In this document: positions 18,288 to 27,160 of the stretch, in pieces
Position numbering within the stretch: the first letter of the stretch is position 1
Layout: each line of letters opens with the position of its first letter
Origin: Chitinophaga horti
Lineage (GTDB): Bacteria > Bacteroidota > Bacteroidia > Chitinophagales > Chitinophagaceae
Direction of reading: 5' to 3'
NCBI RefSeq assembly: GCF_022867795.2
Contig: NZ_CP107006.1
Span: forward strand, 3,348,001-3,412,000
Length of the DNA stretch: 64,000 nucleotides
Position numbers and translations under genes: made by a program
Notes under the pieces: model-generated
What the model was told of the DNA's origin: nothing
Seen by the model: only the letters and a program-made list of their open reading frames with translations
Databases searched by the model: none

Positions 18288-18318
18288 CAAACATAATACG
18301 AAATCGGCAAATGCTCAA
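18288..18318 (-). promoter_or_regulatory. Possible promoter of proS
   Basis: Minus strand: TTG (18318-18316), 20-nt spacer, TATGTTTG (18295-18288). It would leave a leader of about 165 nt before the proS ATG. Confidence 0.4.
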
Positions 18319-18410
18319 TTGGTTTGCGAAGATAATAAAACCGGATTGGGCGTTGGCATGTTTGGGCGACAAAATTGCATGTTTCAACGGGAATTTCGCG
18401 TAAAAATGAT

Positions 18411-18418
18411 TAAATTTG
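18411..18418 (+). promoter_or_regulatory. Candidate -7 box of the glycine-rich lipoprotein gene
   Basis: TAAATTTG, 22 bp before the ATG at 18441. No strong TTTG at the -33 distance. Confidence 0.4.
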
Positions 18419-18440
18419 ATATAAATAAAATACACTCAAG

Positions 18441-19505
18441 ATGATGAAACCTATGACATACAGTGCGGCAGTGGCGATGCTCATTTTGAGCAGTTGTTCT
18501 TCCGCATACAAGACAGCGCAGACGCCGGATGACGTGTATTATTCTCCATCCAAACCTGTGTACGCCAGCAATACGCAAAGGCAGGCATCTTCGCAGGCTG
18601 TTGACCAGGATTCTGAACGTTACGTTACTTATGATGATAATGGCCGTAGTACGGACACTTACGTGACTTATGAGGATGAGGATGAAGAAAAGTACGACTA
18701 CGCACGCCGTCTCGACCGCTTTAACAGGCCTTATTCCGGTAGCTACTGGGATAACTATTACTACGACGACTTCTACTTTGGCGGACCAAGCCTCTATTCC
18801 GGTATGTACAGCCCTTATTTCGGCAGAGCCGGTTGGGGCATGTCTATGGGCTTAGGCTGGGGTGGCGGTTTTAACAACTGGTACTCTCCTTACAGCGCCT
18901 GGGGCTGGGGTTCTCCGTACAATCACTTCTATTATGGCATGCCGGCCTACAGCTATTGGGGCGGTGGTTATGGTGGATGGTACGGCGGTGGTTCACCGTG
19001 GTTCGGTTCACCGTGGTACGGCGGGTTTTATCCCGGTGGTGTTCATGGTGGCGGTGGCAGCTACAGACCAAGACCTGCGAATGCATGGAGCCCACGTGGT
19101 TCTACGTCTTCACCTGTTTACGGCAACAGCCGCGGACGTTTATCCAACGGAAGCGGTAGTGGTAACTACAATGGCGCCGCTCCTGTAAGAACTTTTGACA
19201 GGACGCGTACAGGTGGTAACACTGGCGGCAGGGTTGCGGCACCAAATACAGGTGATCGTGGCAATGCAGGCGTTCCCCGCAGAACATTCGACAGATCTGG
19301 TTCAGAACGTCCGGTGACTGCTCCGTCAAGGCCAGCAAACAACCAGCCTACACGTAGCTTCGACCGTTCCAGCTCGAACAATAACAGTCAGCCGTCTTAT
19401 AACCCTCCACCATCAAGGTCCAGCTCACCGTCTTACACTCCAAGTAACAGCGGTTCCAATTCAGGTAGCAATAGCGCTCCTGTAAGGTCTGGACGCAGAG
19501 GCTAG
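18441..19505 (+). CDS. Glycine/tyrosine/tryptophan-rich lipoprotein of unknown function
   Basis: 354 aa. Lipobox LILSSC puts the acylated Cys near residue 19, so it is a lipoprotein. An acidic/tyrosine segment (ERYVTYDDNGRSTDTYVTYE) is followed by a region rich in Gly, Trp and Tyr (about residues 105-215, many YWGGGY-like units) and by a Ser/Asn/Arg/Pro-rich C-terminus in which RTFDR-type motifs recur (about residues 252, 280 and 312: RTFDRTR, RTFDRSG, RSFDRSS). I do not recognise a function. The composition is that of an intrinsically disordered, surface-exposed or matrix-like protein. Start may be the first or second Met. Confidence 0.75.
   Translation: MMKPMTYSAAVAMLILSSCSSAYKTAQTPDDVYYSPSKPVYASNTQRQASSQAVDQDSERYVTYDDNGRSTDTYVTYEDEDEEKYDYARRLDRFNRPYSGSYWDNYYYDDFYFGGPSLYSGMYSPYFGRAGWGMSMGLGWGGGFNNWYSPYSAWGWGSPYNHFYYGMPAYSYWGGGYGGWYGGGSPWFGSPWYGGFYPGGVHGGGGSYRPRPANAWSPRGSTSSPVYGNSRGRLSNGSGSGNYNGAAPVRTFDRTRTGGNTGGRVAAPNTGDRGNAGVPRRTFDRSGSERPVTAPSRPANNQPTRSFDRSSSNNNSQPSYNPPPSRSSSPSYTPSNSGSNSGSNSAPVRSGRRG
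18990..19016 (+). repeat. Short tandem repeat inside the glycine-rich lipoprotein gene
   Basis: The 13-base unit GGTTCACCGTGGT occurs at 18990-19002 and again at 19004-19016, encoding two GSPW units. It shows recent internal duplication in the low-complexity region. Confidence 0.7.
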
Positions 19506-19516
19506 TCACAATATTG

Positions 19517-19550
19517 AAATACCCCGGGCCGTTACTAACCCGGGGTATTT
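19517..19550 (+). terminator. Rho-independent terminator after the lipoprotein gene
   Basis: 12-bp perfect stem (19517-19528 with 19539-19550), loop of 10, followed by TTAT. Confidence 0.8.
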
Positions 19551-19560
19551 TATACCAGCC

Positions 19561-19568
19561 TATTTTTG
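19561..19568 (+). promoter_or_regulatory. Candidate -7 box of the OmpP1-like gene
   Basis: TATTTTTG fits TAnnTTTG and is 29 bp before the ATG at 19598. Confidence 0.4.
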
Positions 19569-19597
19569 CCGTTCCATTTTAAAATACTGTTTACAAG

Positions 19598-21168
19598 ATG
19601 AATAAAAGAATCACAGGTCTTTTAGTAGCCCTTTGTGTATCCGGTCAGTTAATGGCGCAGGATGAAGCAGATGCGCTACGTTACAGCCGCACCGTTTCGG
19701 GCGGTACAGCACGCACCCAGGCCATTGGCGGAGCGATGGGCTCTCTCGGTGGCGATTACTCTGCAGCACATATGAACCCGGCAGGTCTGGGCTTTTTCAG
19801 AACGAATGAGTTCGTGATCACGCCAGGATTTTATTTCCGTAATAACGAATATACTTACCGCGGTTTCAAGGGAGACGACAGCAAGTCAGGCGCCGCGCTG
19901 CCTAATGCAGGTCTGGTGTTTGGCATGCCGACTAACAACCCGAATTCCAAATGGAAGAACGTAACCCTGTCACTGGGTTTCAACCGTACGGCGAACTTCA
20001 ACAACCGTCGTTATGTGGATGGCGACAACTTCGATCATTCGCTGACAGAGAAGTACCTGGAGGACCTGATTAATAGCGGAACCACTTCTATATCTGCCGC
20101 TACGAACAACTTTCCGCTTGGCGCGAGCCTGGCTTTCAATACGTTCCTTATTGATACGATTGCCGGCGCGGGTGGACAGATTGACGGTTTTCGCAGTAAT
20201 GTATTTCCGAGCTATGGCCTTCGCCAGATCGATGAGATCGAGGAGAAAGGTGGTACCGATGAATTTGCGATCGGTTTTGCCGGCAACTATTCCGACAAGT
20301 TATATGTGGGCGTAAGCCTGAATGTGCCGAGCATTCACTATGAGCGCAACCGCACGTACACGGAAGGCGACATCTCCAACGACTCTCCGGATAATGATCC
20401 CGGGTTTTACTACTGGACATTGACCGACCGTGTTAAAACAGATGCGGTAGGCTTCAATGCTAAATTGGGCTTGATTTACAGCCCCAATGGCGCGTTCCGC
20501 CTGGGTGCTGCGTTTCACCTACCTGGTACAACCTGAAAGACGCATCTACAGCAGAAATATTTATCGACTCTGAAACTTATGATCCGAATGGTGATGGTAC
20601 GCAACGTTTCATGAACACCACCGACCTTACCGACGGCTACCCGGTTGAATACGAATACAACCTCCGTACACCCTGGAAAGGTATGGTGAGTGCCTCTTAC
20701 ATCATCGGCGCCAATTCTTCGGATGTAAAGCAGCAACATGGTTTTATTACGGCTGATGCGGAATATGTGAACTATGCCGCGATGAAGTATAAGTTTAACA
20801 AAGGCAGCCAGTCCGACCGTGACTATGCCAATGCACTGAACAACTCCATCGACCAGATGTATAAAGGTGCATTGAACGTGCGTGTGGGTGGTGAGCTGAA
20901 ATTTAACGTATTCGCGGCGAGAGCAGGTTTTGCGTACTACAGCAGCCCTTACGAAGATTCCAACATGGACGGCTCTAACATGAAACTGAGCGGTGGTGTG
21001 GGTTACCGCAACCGTGGCTTCTTCATCGATCTTACTTACGTACACACGATCGCCAAAGATACCTACTATCCATTCCGTTTGCAGGACGATGGTGGCGTAC
21101 CCGTTACAGCAGCGCAGGGCAACCTGACAGGCGGTAACATCCTGGCCTCCGTGGGCTTCAAATTCTAA
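19598..21168 (+). CDS. OmpP1/FadL-like outer-membrane transport protein (frameshifted as given)
   Basis: Signal peptide (MNKRITGLLVALCVSGQLMA), then a beta-barrel with the family start DALRYSRTVSGGTARTQAIG, the GGDYSAAHMNPAGLGFF hatch region and an aromatic C-terminus (LASVGFKF). The frame stops at 20536, but from 20518 the other frame reads PTWYNLKDASTAEIF and runs on without a stop to 21168. One extra base in CACCTACC (20516-20523) would read FHPTWYNL and give 523 aa. Homologues often read FHTPTWY here, so a 4-base loss is also possible. The real gene is probably intact. The family takes up hydrophobic compounds across the outer membrane. Confidence 0.8.
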
Positions 21169-21197
21169 AAGGATTCAATCGAGAAATAATGCAGAAG

Positions 21198-21219
21198 GCC
21201 GGTCACTGACCGGCTTTTT
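21198..21219 (+). terminator. Rho-independent terminator after the OmpP1-like gene
   Basis: Stem 21198-21204 with 21208-21214 (loop of 3), then TTTTT at 21215-21219. It overlaps the stop codon of the convergent miaA gene. Confidence 0.75.
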
Positions 21220-22111
21220 GTTTTAGTACCCATTGCAGCACCTCCTCCCCTTTGCGGGCGTCGAACCAGGTGGTGGCGGGGTCTTTACGGAACCAGGTGA
21301 GCTGGCGTTTGGCGTACTGGCGCGTGTGCACCTTAATATTTTCAGCCGTTTGTGCGAGTGTAGCGTTGCCGTCGAGGTAGTCGAACACCTCGGTGTAACC
21401 AACCGTTTGCAGGGCGTTGTGTTTGCGGTAATCCATTACACTTTTCACCTCTTCTACCAGGCCGTCGGCGATCATCATGTCCACCCGGCGATTGATATTT
21501 GCGTGCAATTCTTCTTTGGGTAAAGTCACCCCTATCTTAATGATCCGGAAGTTGCGCTGTTGCGGCGTAGCAGTACGATACACCATGATCGACTGTCCCG
21601 TGGCTTCCAGCACTTCGAGCGCGCGCATGAGGCGGGCAGGATTTTGCGTTTCGGCTACCGCGTAGAAAGCGGGGTCGCGTTGCTGCAATGTTTCCTGCAG
21701 CCAGGTGAGGCCATTTTGTTCATAGCCTGCCCGCACAGCATCCCGCACCTGCGGCGGAATAGCTGGGATTACATCCATGCCCTCGCAGAAGGCGCGGACA
21801 TACAACCCCGTGCCACCGCACATGATGGCCGTATCGTTCCCTTTAAAAATATTAGAAGCATATTGCAGGGCCAGTTGCTCGAACGTGGCTGCATTCACCT
21901 CTTCGCGGATGGAGTGGGAATTGATAAAATAATGCGGCACGGCCATCAGTTCCGCAGGGGAAGGTTTGGCCGTGCCTATAGAAATTTCTTTATAACACTG
22001 TCGGGAGTCTGCGGAGATGACCGCTGTTTGAAAGTGTTGTGCGAGCTTTATGGCGAGTGCGGTTTTGCCCGCTGCCGTAGGGCCCGTGATGATGATAACG
22101 GTTTTGCTCAT
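21203..22111 (-). CDS. miaA: tRNA dimethylallyltransferase
   Basis: 302 aa. P-loop GPTAAGKTALAIKLA near the N-terminus, then ADSRQCYKEISIGTAKPS, MCGGTGLYVRAFCEG and the C-terminal YAKRQLTWFRKD. It adds a dimethylallyl group to A37 of tRNAs that read UNN codons. It starts 3 bp after the stop of the PRiA4-ORF3-like gene on the same strand. With tsaC and cca upstream, this is a run of tRNA-maturation genes. Confidence 0.95.
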   Translation of the reverse strand: MSKTVIIITGPTAAGKTALAIKLAQHFQTAVISADSRQCYKEISIGTAKPSPAELMAVPHYFINSHSIREEVNAATFEQLALQYASNIFKGNDTAIMCGGTGLYVRAFCEGMDVIPAIPPQVRDAVRAGYEQNGLTWLQETLQQRDPAFYAVAETQNPARLMRALEVLEATGQSIMVYRTATPQQRNFRIIKIGVTLPKEELHANINRRVDMMIADGLVEEVKSVMDYRKHNALQTVGYTEVFDYLDGNATLAQTAENIKVHTRQYAKRQLTWFRKDPATTWFDARKGEEVLQWVLKQKAGQ

Positions 22112-22114
22112 CGG

Positions 22115-22702
22115 CTAGAAGTAGTTCTCCTCGCTGCCGCCTTCGTCGCTGCCGCCTTCGTCTTCGCGTTCTGTTTCTTCCCCGTCCTCTCCTTCTTCGC
22201 CAAAGCCGTCTTCGGACGTGCTGCCTTCGCGGTTCAGGTCATACTTTTCTTCCATCTCTACGAGTTTATCGCCGATGAGGCCTTTGGTACCGTACTGGCT
22301 TGGCGCAAGGCCTTCCTTACGTACACAGGCAGGGTATTGTACTTTAATGCTTTCTTCTTTGGATACGCCGATCAGTTCTACCATGAACGTCCAGTTCTTG
22401 GCGAAGTCGTATACGTAAATAAACTTCTGGTTAGGATCTTTTACTGCTGCAGCGATCTTGGTTTCGTGCATCAGCAAAGGTTCTGCCTTACGTGGCTGAT
22501 CATCTTTTTCGAGAATGATTTCGCGGCCACGCTGCCAGTTATCGTTGCTGCGATGAAAAGTGGCTTTGTGTTTGGAGTCAAACTCATATGCCTTCAAGAT
22601 GGCTTCATGAAACGCTAAAAAAGACTGATCAGGCTTGATAGCAATATCTCTGTACACACTTTCGTCTTCCTCCCAGTAAACTCTGAATTTCAAAACCGGC
22701 AT
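22115..22702 (-). CDS. PRiA4b ORF-3-like (IS1096 TnpR-like passenger) domain protein
   Basis: 195 aa. The domain (residues 1-140: LKFRVYWEEDESVYRDIAI, FLAFHEAILKAYEFD, FIYVYDFAKNWTFMVEL, PACVRKEGLAPSQYG) is the PF07929 fold first noted on plasmids and IS elements, but this chromosomal version is widespread in Bacteroidota and not linked to a transposase here. The last 50 residues are almost all Glu, Gly, Ser and Asp. Function unknown. Only 3 bp separate it from miaA, so it is co-transcribed. Confidence 0.85.
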   Translation of the reverse strand: MPVLKFRVYWEEDESVYRDIAIKPDQSFLAFHEAILKAYEFDSKHKATFHRSNDNWQRGREIILEKDDQPRKAEPLLMHETKIAAAVKDPNQKFIYVYDFAKNWTFMVELIGVSKEESIKVQYPACVRKEGLAPSQYGTKGLIGDKLVEMEEKYDLNREGSTSEDGFGEEGEDGEETEREDEGGSDEGGSEENYF

Positions 22703-22822
22703 ATATAACAGTTAAGGTTTGCAAAATATGGCTGATGATAAACGGTAACCAGCGATGAATTTAAATCAATTTGTTATAACCTGAAAATTACGGACAACCC
22801 TTAATTGGTCAAAATTAACACT

Positions 22823-24255
22823 TTATTTGACAGGTATCAAGTTCAGTTCCCTGGCCTTTTGCAGCATAAACTGGTAGGCAGCATCGTGGCTATTCTCAAT
22901 TTCGCCGTCCAGGATTGCCTCACGGATGGCGGTTTTAAGATCACCTACCGCCTTGCAGGGGGTAATCCGAAGGTTTCCATGATCATCTCTCCGGTAACGG
23001 GCGGCTGCCAGTTGCGGATGCGATCTTTCTCTTCTACCTCCTTCAAACGTTCGCGCACCAGTTCGAAATTCTCGAGGTAGCGCTTCACTTTTGCTTTGTT
23101 CTTGGAAGTGATATCCGCCTCGCACAGCATCATCAGCGACTCAATATCATCGCCTGCATCGAACAGAAGGCGACGTATAGCCGAATCGGTTATATTTTCC
23201 TTGGTGAGCGATATGGGGCGTAGGTGAAGTTCTACCAACTTCCGTACCAGCTTCATCTTTTCGTTAAGCGGAAGCTTCAGGCGTGTGAAAATACGGGGTA
23301 CCATTTTTCCACCTACTGCGTCGTGACCATGGAACGTCCAGCCATGGCCATCTTCGAAGCGTTTGGTAGCCGGCTTGCCAATGTCGTGTAAAAGGGCGGC
23401 CCAGCGTAACCAAAGATCGTCTGTGTTACGGCAAATATTGTCGATCACCTGTAAGGTGTGGTAAAAATTATCTTTATGTCCTTTGCCGTCCATGGTTTCC
23501 ACACCTACCAGGTCCGTCATCTGCGGGAAAATGATCTTGAGCAGGTTGGATTTATAGAGCAGGTCCAGCCCCACGGAGGGCTTGGGCGACAGCAGAATTT
23601 TATTCAGCTCGTCGGTAATACGCTCCTGCGAAACGATTTTGATGCGTTCTGCATTTTTGCGGATGGCTTCAAAAGTTTCGGGCAGGATAGTAAAATGCAG
23701 TTGCGAGGCGAAACGAATCGCCCGCATCATCCGTAAGGGATCATCGCTAAAAGTGCGGGAAGGCTCCAGCGGCGTGCGAATCAGCTTCTTGCCCAGGTCT
23801 TCCTGTCCACCGAAAGGGTCGATCAGTTTACCGTAATCCTGTTCATTCAGGCTGATAGCCAGTGCATTAATGGTAAAATCCCGGCGGTCCTGGTCATCTT
23901 CGAGCGTACCGGTTTCCACGGCAGGTTTGCGGGAATCGGAGCGATAGCTTTCGCGGCGGGCGCCTACGAACTCAACCTCCACATCCTGCCAGCGGATTTG
24001 CGCTGTACCAAAGTTTTTGAAGAAAGCCACGTGAATGTTGGGGCCGAGCAATTCCGCGGTGCGATGCGCCAGCGCGATGCCGTCTCCAACACAAACAATA
24101 TCAACATCTTTCGTTTTACGTCCTAATATCTTATCCCTCACAAATCCACCAATCAGGTAGCAGGGCACGCCGAGCGACTTAGCCGCTTGTGCAATGCGCT
24201 CGAACAGCTGTCCTTCCGCGGGTGTAAAGGGAATGTCCATATGCCTGAAATTCAT
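22823..24255 (-). CDS. cca: CCA tRNA nucleotidyltransferase with HD domain (frameshifted as given)
   Basis: The first frame (to 22945) holds the polymerase-beta core with [32 protein letters not shown] and [11 protein letters not shown], and an HD domain ([20 protein letters not shown]). It ends [10 protein letters not shown]. The next frame, starting in the same place, reads [19 protein letters not shown] to the family's normal end at 22823. One extra base in the G5 run 22958-22962 (C on the coding strand) reads [11 protein letters not shown] and gives 477 aa. The enzyme adds or repairs the 3' CCA of tRNAs and is essential or nearly so, so a true null is unlikely and an assembly error is the simplest view. 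Start ATG at 24255; an upstream TTG is less likely. Confidence 0.88.
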
Positions 24256-24301
24256 ATCCAAGGCGCAAATGTAAATGAATTAAGTCAAGAAAAGGAATCG
24301 C

Positions 24302-24871
24302 CTAAGGCCTTATTACCTCCATTTCGCCGGAGGGCAACAGCCTTACGATGCGCGAAGCCTGGGCCGCAGCCGCTTCCTCCCGGCGGTATAGCACCGCATA
24401 ATCCACGCCATTTATGATCCGGGGCGACACGGCGCTGAAATTTGCCGGCGAAGGTTCCCCACTGATATTTGCAGACGTGGAAACCAATGGTTTACGTAGT
24501 CTTTTTACCAGGTGCCGGCAAAAATCTTCCTTCACGATACGGATGGCTACGCTGCCATCCTCGTTAATGACATTGTCTGCCAAGCCGAGCGCGCCCTGGT
24601 AAATCACCGTGGTGGGCCGGTCGAAGCCAGCGATAATATCTGCGATATCCGGAGGCGTGTGGGCCACATATTTGAGCAAGTCGCGCACGTCGGCCAGGAG
24701 AATGACCAGGCTCTTTTTTTCATCGCGGTCCTTGAGTTTAAACACTTTTGCCACAGCCGCCGCGTCGGTGGCATCGCAGCCTATCCCCCAGATCGTATCA
24801 GTTGGATAGAGAATGGTGCCGCCATTGCGGAGCGCTTCCAGGCTGTTAACGATGTCCTGTTCGAAGTTCAT
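24302..24871 (-). CDS. tsaC: Threonylcarbamoyl-AMP synthase (Sua5/YrdC family)
   Basis: 189 aa, YrdC domain only. Seen: GGTILYPTDTIWGIGCDAT, KKSLVILLADV, FDRPTTVIYQGA and RKPLVSTSANISGEPSP. It makes L-threonylcarbamoyl-AMP from threonine, bicarbonate and ATP for the t6A37 modification of ANN-decoding tRNAs. The start overlaps the end of the upstream glycosyltransferase by 26 bases, and cca starts 46 bp downstream. Confidence 0.93.
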   Translation of the reverse strand: MNFEQDIVNSLEALRNGGTILYPTDTIWGIGCDATDAAAVAKVFKLKDRDEKKSLVILLADVRDLLKYVAHTPPDIADIIAGFDRPTTVIYQGALGLADNVINEDGSVAIRIVKEDFCRHLVKRLRKPLVSTSANISGEPSPANFSAVSPRIINGVDYAVLYRREEAAAAQASRIVRLLPSGEMEVIRP

Positions 24872-25991
24872 GTTGATAAATTTCCATTACTACTTCCGCC
24901 GTTTTTTGAGCGGTAAATTGTTGTGCATGGTCGAGCCCCTTCAGGCGCATACTGTTGACCAGGGCTGTATCGCCCGCTACCCTTTCCATCGCATGCGCGA
25001 TACTCTCGGGCCGAAGCGGATCGATGTAGAGCGCAGCCTCGCCGCCCGTTTCATGAAAGCAGGAACCCTGCGAAGTGATTACCGGCGTCTGGCTCCAGAG
25101 CGCTTCCAGGATGGGGATGCCGAATCCCTCGAAAACAGAAGGATATATGAGTCCTGCGGCCCCCTGATAAAGGGCGGGCAGGTCGTGGTAAGCGAAGCTG
25201 GCCATCTCGTTAAGAAAGAAAACCTTTTGCCCCAGCCCATGCTCACTCACATATTCCTTTACCTTCTTTTTATATCCTGAGCCATCGCCTAACACCACCA
25301 GCGGCAGCGACGCGCCGTTGAGGAGAGACATAGCTTTTACAATGCCCAGGAGATTTTTTCGCTCTATAATAGAACCCACGTACAGGAAATATTCCTTTGG
25401 CAGGTTATACTTATCCAACATTACGTTGATATGTGCTTTCGGGTGTTCGATCGCAAAAGCCGGATCACACGCCTGGTAGGCAACGGAGATCTTTTCCGGC
25501 GGTGTTTGATAATAATGCACCAGGTCATCCTTCGTCTGCTGACTGATCGCAACTACCCTGTCGGCCTTTTCGCAGGCGTATTTCGCCTTTTTGCGGTAGG
25601 TGTATACATCGATGGGATTGTACTGCTCCGGGTAGCGCTCAAAGATCAGGTCGTGCATGGTAACGATGCTTTTCACCCCTGTTTTATGGATGCCGAAAGG
25701 AAGTTCGTGACTAAGGCCGTGAAAAATATCCAGCTTATGACGCGAAAGTTCGCCGGAAATAAAACGGCTGCGCCAGGCCGAACGAAACAGCTTATGCAAA
25801 GCCTGCTGCGGCTGTACCGTGTGCATATTGGAATAAGCGCCGGCGGCAAACATGCCGGTGATTTTAGGAGCGAACAGGTAATATTGATGTTCCGGGTGAA
25901 AAGTAGCAAGGGAATGGATGAGCGTCCGGCTATAATTGCCGAGCCCTGTTTTGTTCTGATAAGCCCTTTTGGCGTCGAAACCGATATTCAA
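24846..25991 (-). CDS. Glycosyltransferase family 4 (GT-B)
   Basis: About 381 aa if the TTG at 25991 is used (MNIGFDAKRAYQNKTG, the usual family start); a TTG nine codons upstream (26018) is the alternative, and no ATG is available. GT-B signatures: GLGNYSRTLI, HGLSHELPFG, EYFLYVGSIIERKNL, and the sugar-nucleotide site LIYPSVFEGFGIPILEAL with the EX7E glutamates. It transfers a sugar from a nucleotide donor, probably in surface glycan synthesis. It is the first gene of the minus-strand unit that includes tsaC, cca and miaA, divergent from dapD. Confidence 0.88.
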   Translation of the reverse strand: MNIGFDAKRAYQNKTGLGNYSRTLIHSLATFHPEHQYYLFAPKITGMFAAGAYSNMHTVQPQQALHKLFRSAWRSRFISGELSRHKLDIFHGLSHELPFGIHKTGVKSIVTMHDLIFERYPEQYNPIDVYTYRKKAKYACEKADRVVAISQQTKDDLVHYYQTPPEKISVAYQACDPAFAIEHPKAHINVMLDKYNLPKEYFLYVGSIIERKNLLGIVKAMSLLNGASLPLVVLGDGSGYKKKVKEYVSEHGLGQKVFFLNEMASFAYHDLPALYQGAAGLIYPSVFEGFGIPILEALWSQTPVITSQGSCFHETGGEAALYIDPLRPESIAHAMERVAGDTALVNSMRLKGLDHAQQFTAQKTAEVVMEIYQHELRTGHR

Positions 25992-26075
25992 GCGTAGGAT
26001 ACTTTGATGAAACGCCAAAAGTAACAGGAAAAATCGGCAATCCGGCCCATCTCTACATTTTTCGCTTTCTTCTTT

Positions 26076-26083
26076 TATTTTTG
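26076..26083 (+). promoter_or_regulatory. Candidate -7 box of dapD
   Basis: TATTTTTG fits TAnnTTTG and lies 19 bp before the ATG at 26103. The -33 region has only T-rich sequence. Confidence 0.45.
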
Positions 26084-26102
26084 CGGAAAAATTATCAATC
26101 CG

Positions 26103-26915
26103 ATGGAATTACAGCAACAGATATTAGCGGCTTGGAACGACCGGGCGCTTTTGCAGCAAACCCAGTACTCCGATGCAGTAAGGGCAGTGATTGAAAGTGT
26201 GGACAAAGGTAAACTGAGAGTAGCAGAGCCAACCGCAGATGGATGGCAAGTGAACGAGTGGGTAAAACAGGCCATCCTGATGTACTTTTCCATTCAGTCT
26301 ATGGAGACTATGAGCCTGCCTCCTTTCGAGTTTTATGATAAAATGAAACTGAAAACCAATTACGCGGAACTCGGCGTTCGTGTAGTACCTCACGCGGTTG
26401 CACGTTACGGCGCATTTATCGCAAAAGGCGCTATTCTTATGCCTTCTTATGTGAACATTGGTGCTTATGTGGACGAGGGTACCATGGTGGATACCTGGGC
26501 GACCGTAGGTTCCTGCGCGCAGATCGGTAAGAACGTACACCTGAGCGGTGGCGTAGGTATCGGCGGCGTACTCGAGCCCCTGCAGGCCAGCCCCGTAATC
26601 ATTGAAGACGGTGTGTTCGTAGGTTCGCGTTGCATCGTAGTAGAAGGCGTACACGTAGAGAAAGAAGCCGTACTCGGTGCAAACGTGGTACTGACAAAAT
26701 CTACTAAGATCATCGACGTAACAGGTGCAGAGCCTGTTGAATTTAAGGGTCGTGTACCAGCGCGCAGCGTGGTGATTCCTGGTTCTTACACCAAGAAATT
26801 CCCTGCGGGTGAATACCAGGTGCCTTGCGCGTTGATTATTGGTCAGCGTAAAGCATCTACCGATTTGAAGACGAGTTTGAATGATACGTTGCGTGAGTTC
26901 AACGTGGCTGTTTAA
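26103..26915 (+). CDS. dapD: 2,3,4,5-tetrahydropyridine-2,6-dicarboxylate N-succinyltransferase
   Basis: 270 aa, the normal length. N-terminal helical part, then a left-handed beta-helix of hexapeptide repeats (GAFIAKGAILMPSYVNIGAY, VHLSGGVGIGGVLEPLQA, EAVLGANVVLTKSTKI). It transfers succinyl from succinyl-CoA to tetrahydrodipicolinate in the lysine and meso-diaminopimelate pathway, supplying peptidoglycan. Monocistronic, with its own terminator. Confidence 0.96.
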   Translation: MELQQQILAAWNDRALLQQTQYSDAVRAVIESVDKGKLRVAEPTADGWQVNEWVKQAILMYFSIQSMETMSLPPFEFYDKMKLKTNYAELGVRVVPHAVARYGAFIAKGAILMPSYVNIGAYVDEGTMVDTWATVGSCAQIGKNVHLSGGVGIGGVLEPLQASPVIIEDGVFVGSRCIVVEGVHVEKEAVLGANVVLTKSTKIIDVTGAEPVEFKGRVPARSVVIPGSYTKKFPAGEYQVPCALIIGQRKASTDLKTSLNDTLREFNVAV

Positions 26916-26927
26916 TTTTACTTGGTG

Positions 26928-26957
26928 GCCCTGCTTTGGCGGGGCTGCTCTTTTTTT
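26928..26957 (+). terminator. Rho-independent terminator of dapD
   Basis: Stem 26928-26934 with 26939-26945 (7 bp with one G-T pair, loop of 4), then a T run at 26951-26957. Confidence 0.75.
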
Positions 26958-26977
26958 GTTCCTGTTTTGAAAAAAAA

Positions 26978-27008
26978 TTTGGAAATAAATTAAGGTTGCT
27001 TACCTTTG
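26978..27008 (+). promoter_or_regulatory. Promoter of tRNA-Leu
   Basis: TTTG at 26978-26981, 19-nt spacer, TACCTTTG at 27001-27008: an excellent match to the Bacteroidota consensus, placed 25 bp before the tRNA. Confidence 0.7.
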
Positions 27009-27032
27009 CAATCCCTTAACACGGAACAAGAT

Positions 27033-27116
27033 GCCCAGATGGCGAAATTGGTAGACGCACTGTGTTCAGGTCGCAGCGCCGGCAACGGTGTGCTGGTTCG
27101 AATCCAGTTCTGGGCA
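27033..27116 (+). tRNA. tRNA-Leu (anticodon CAG)
   Basis: 84 nt, class II. Acceptor stem 27033-27039 pairs with 27109-27115, discriminator A at 27116. The anticodon loop TTCAGGT lies between a 5-bp stem (one G-T pair), giving CAG; a long variable arm and the TTCGAAT T-loop follow. Two C follow the discriminator, but the full CCA is not encoded and must be added by the cca product. Confidence 0.95.
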
Positions 27117-27124
27117 CCTGAAAG

Positions 27125-27160
27125 AAAGGTCGGAGTTTTACTCCGGCCTTTTTCTTTTTT
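27125..27160 (+). terminator. Rho-independent terminator of tRNA-Leu
   Basis: Stem 27125-27135 with 27141-27151 (11 bp with a G-T pair), followed by TTCTTTTTT. Confidence 0.85.

Larger units (their letters stand above)
18116..18440. other. Intergenic region between divergent proS and a lipoprotein gene
   Basis: 325 bp, AT-rich, no convincing gene (a 64-codon minus-strand frame at 18241-18435 has no similarity I recognise). It holds promoter-like boxes for both flanking genes, listed separately. Confidence 0.5.

Noticed and set aside
18116..18440. Riboswitch or T-box upstream of proS
   Set aside because: No conserved T-box sequence or terminator/antiterminator pair seen; T-boxes are not expected in Bacteroidota.
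21560..22618. 352-codon plus-strand frame across miaA and the PRiA4-like gene
   Set aside because: Covers parts of two real minus-strand genes and their gap; composition is that of a shadow frame rich in Phe, Ala and Val.
22115..22702. Insertion sequence because the protein resembles an IS1096 passenger
   Set aside because: No transposase, no terminal inverted repeats; the family is common as a chromosomal gene.
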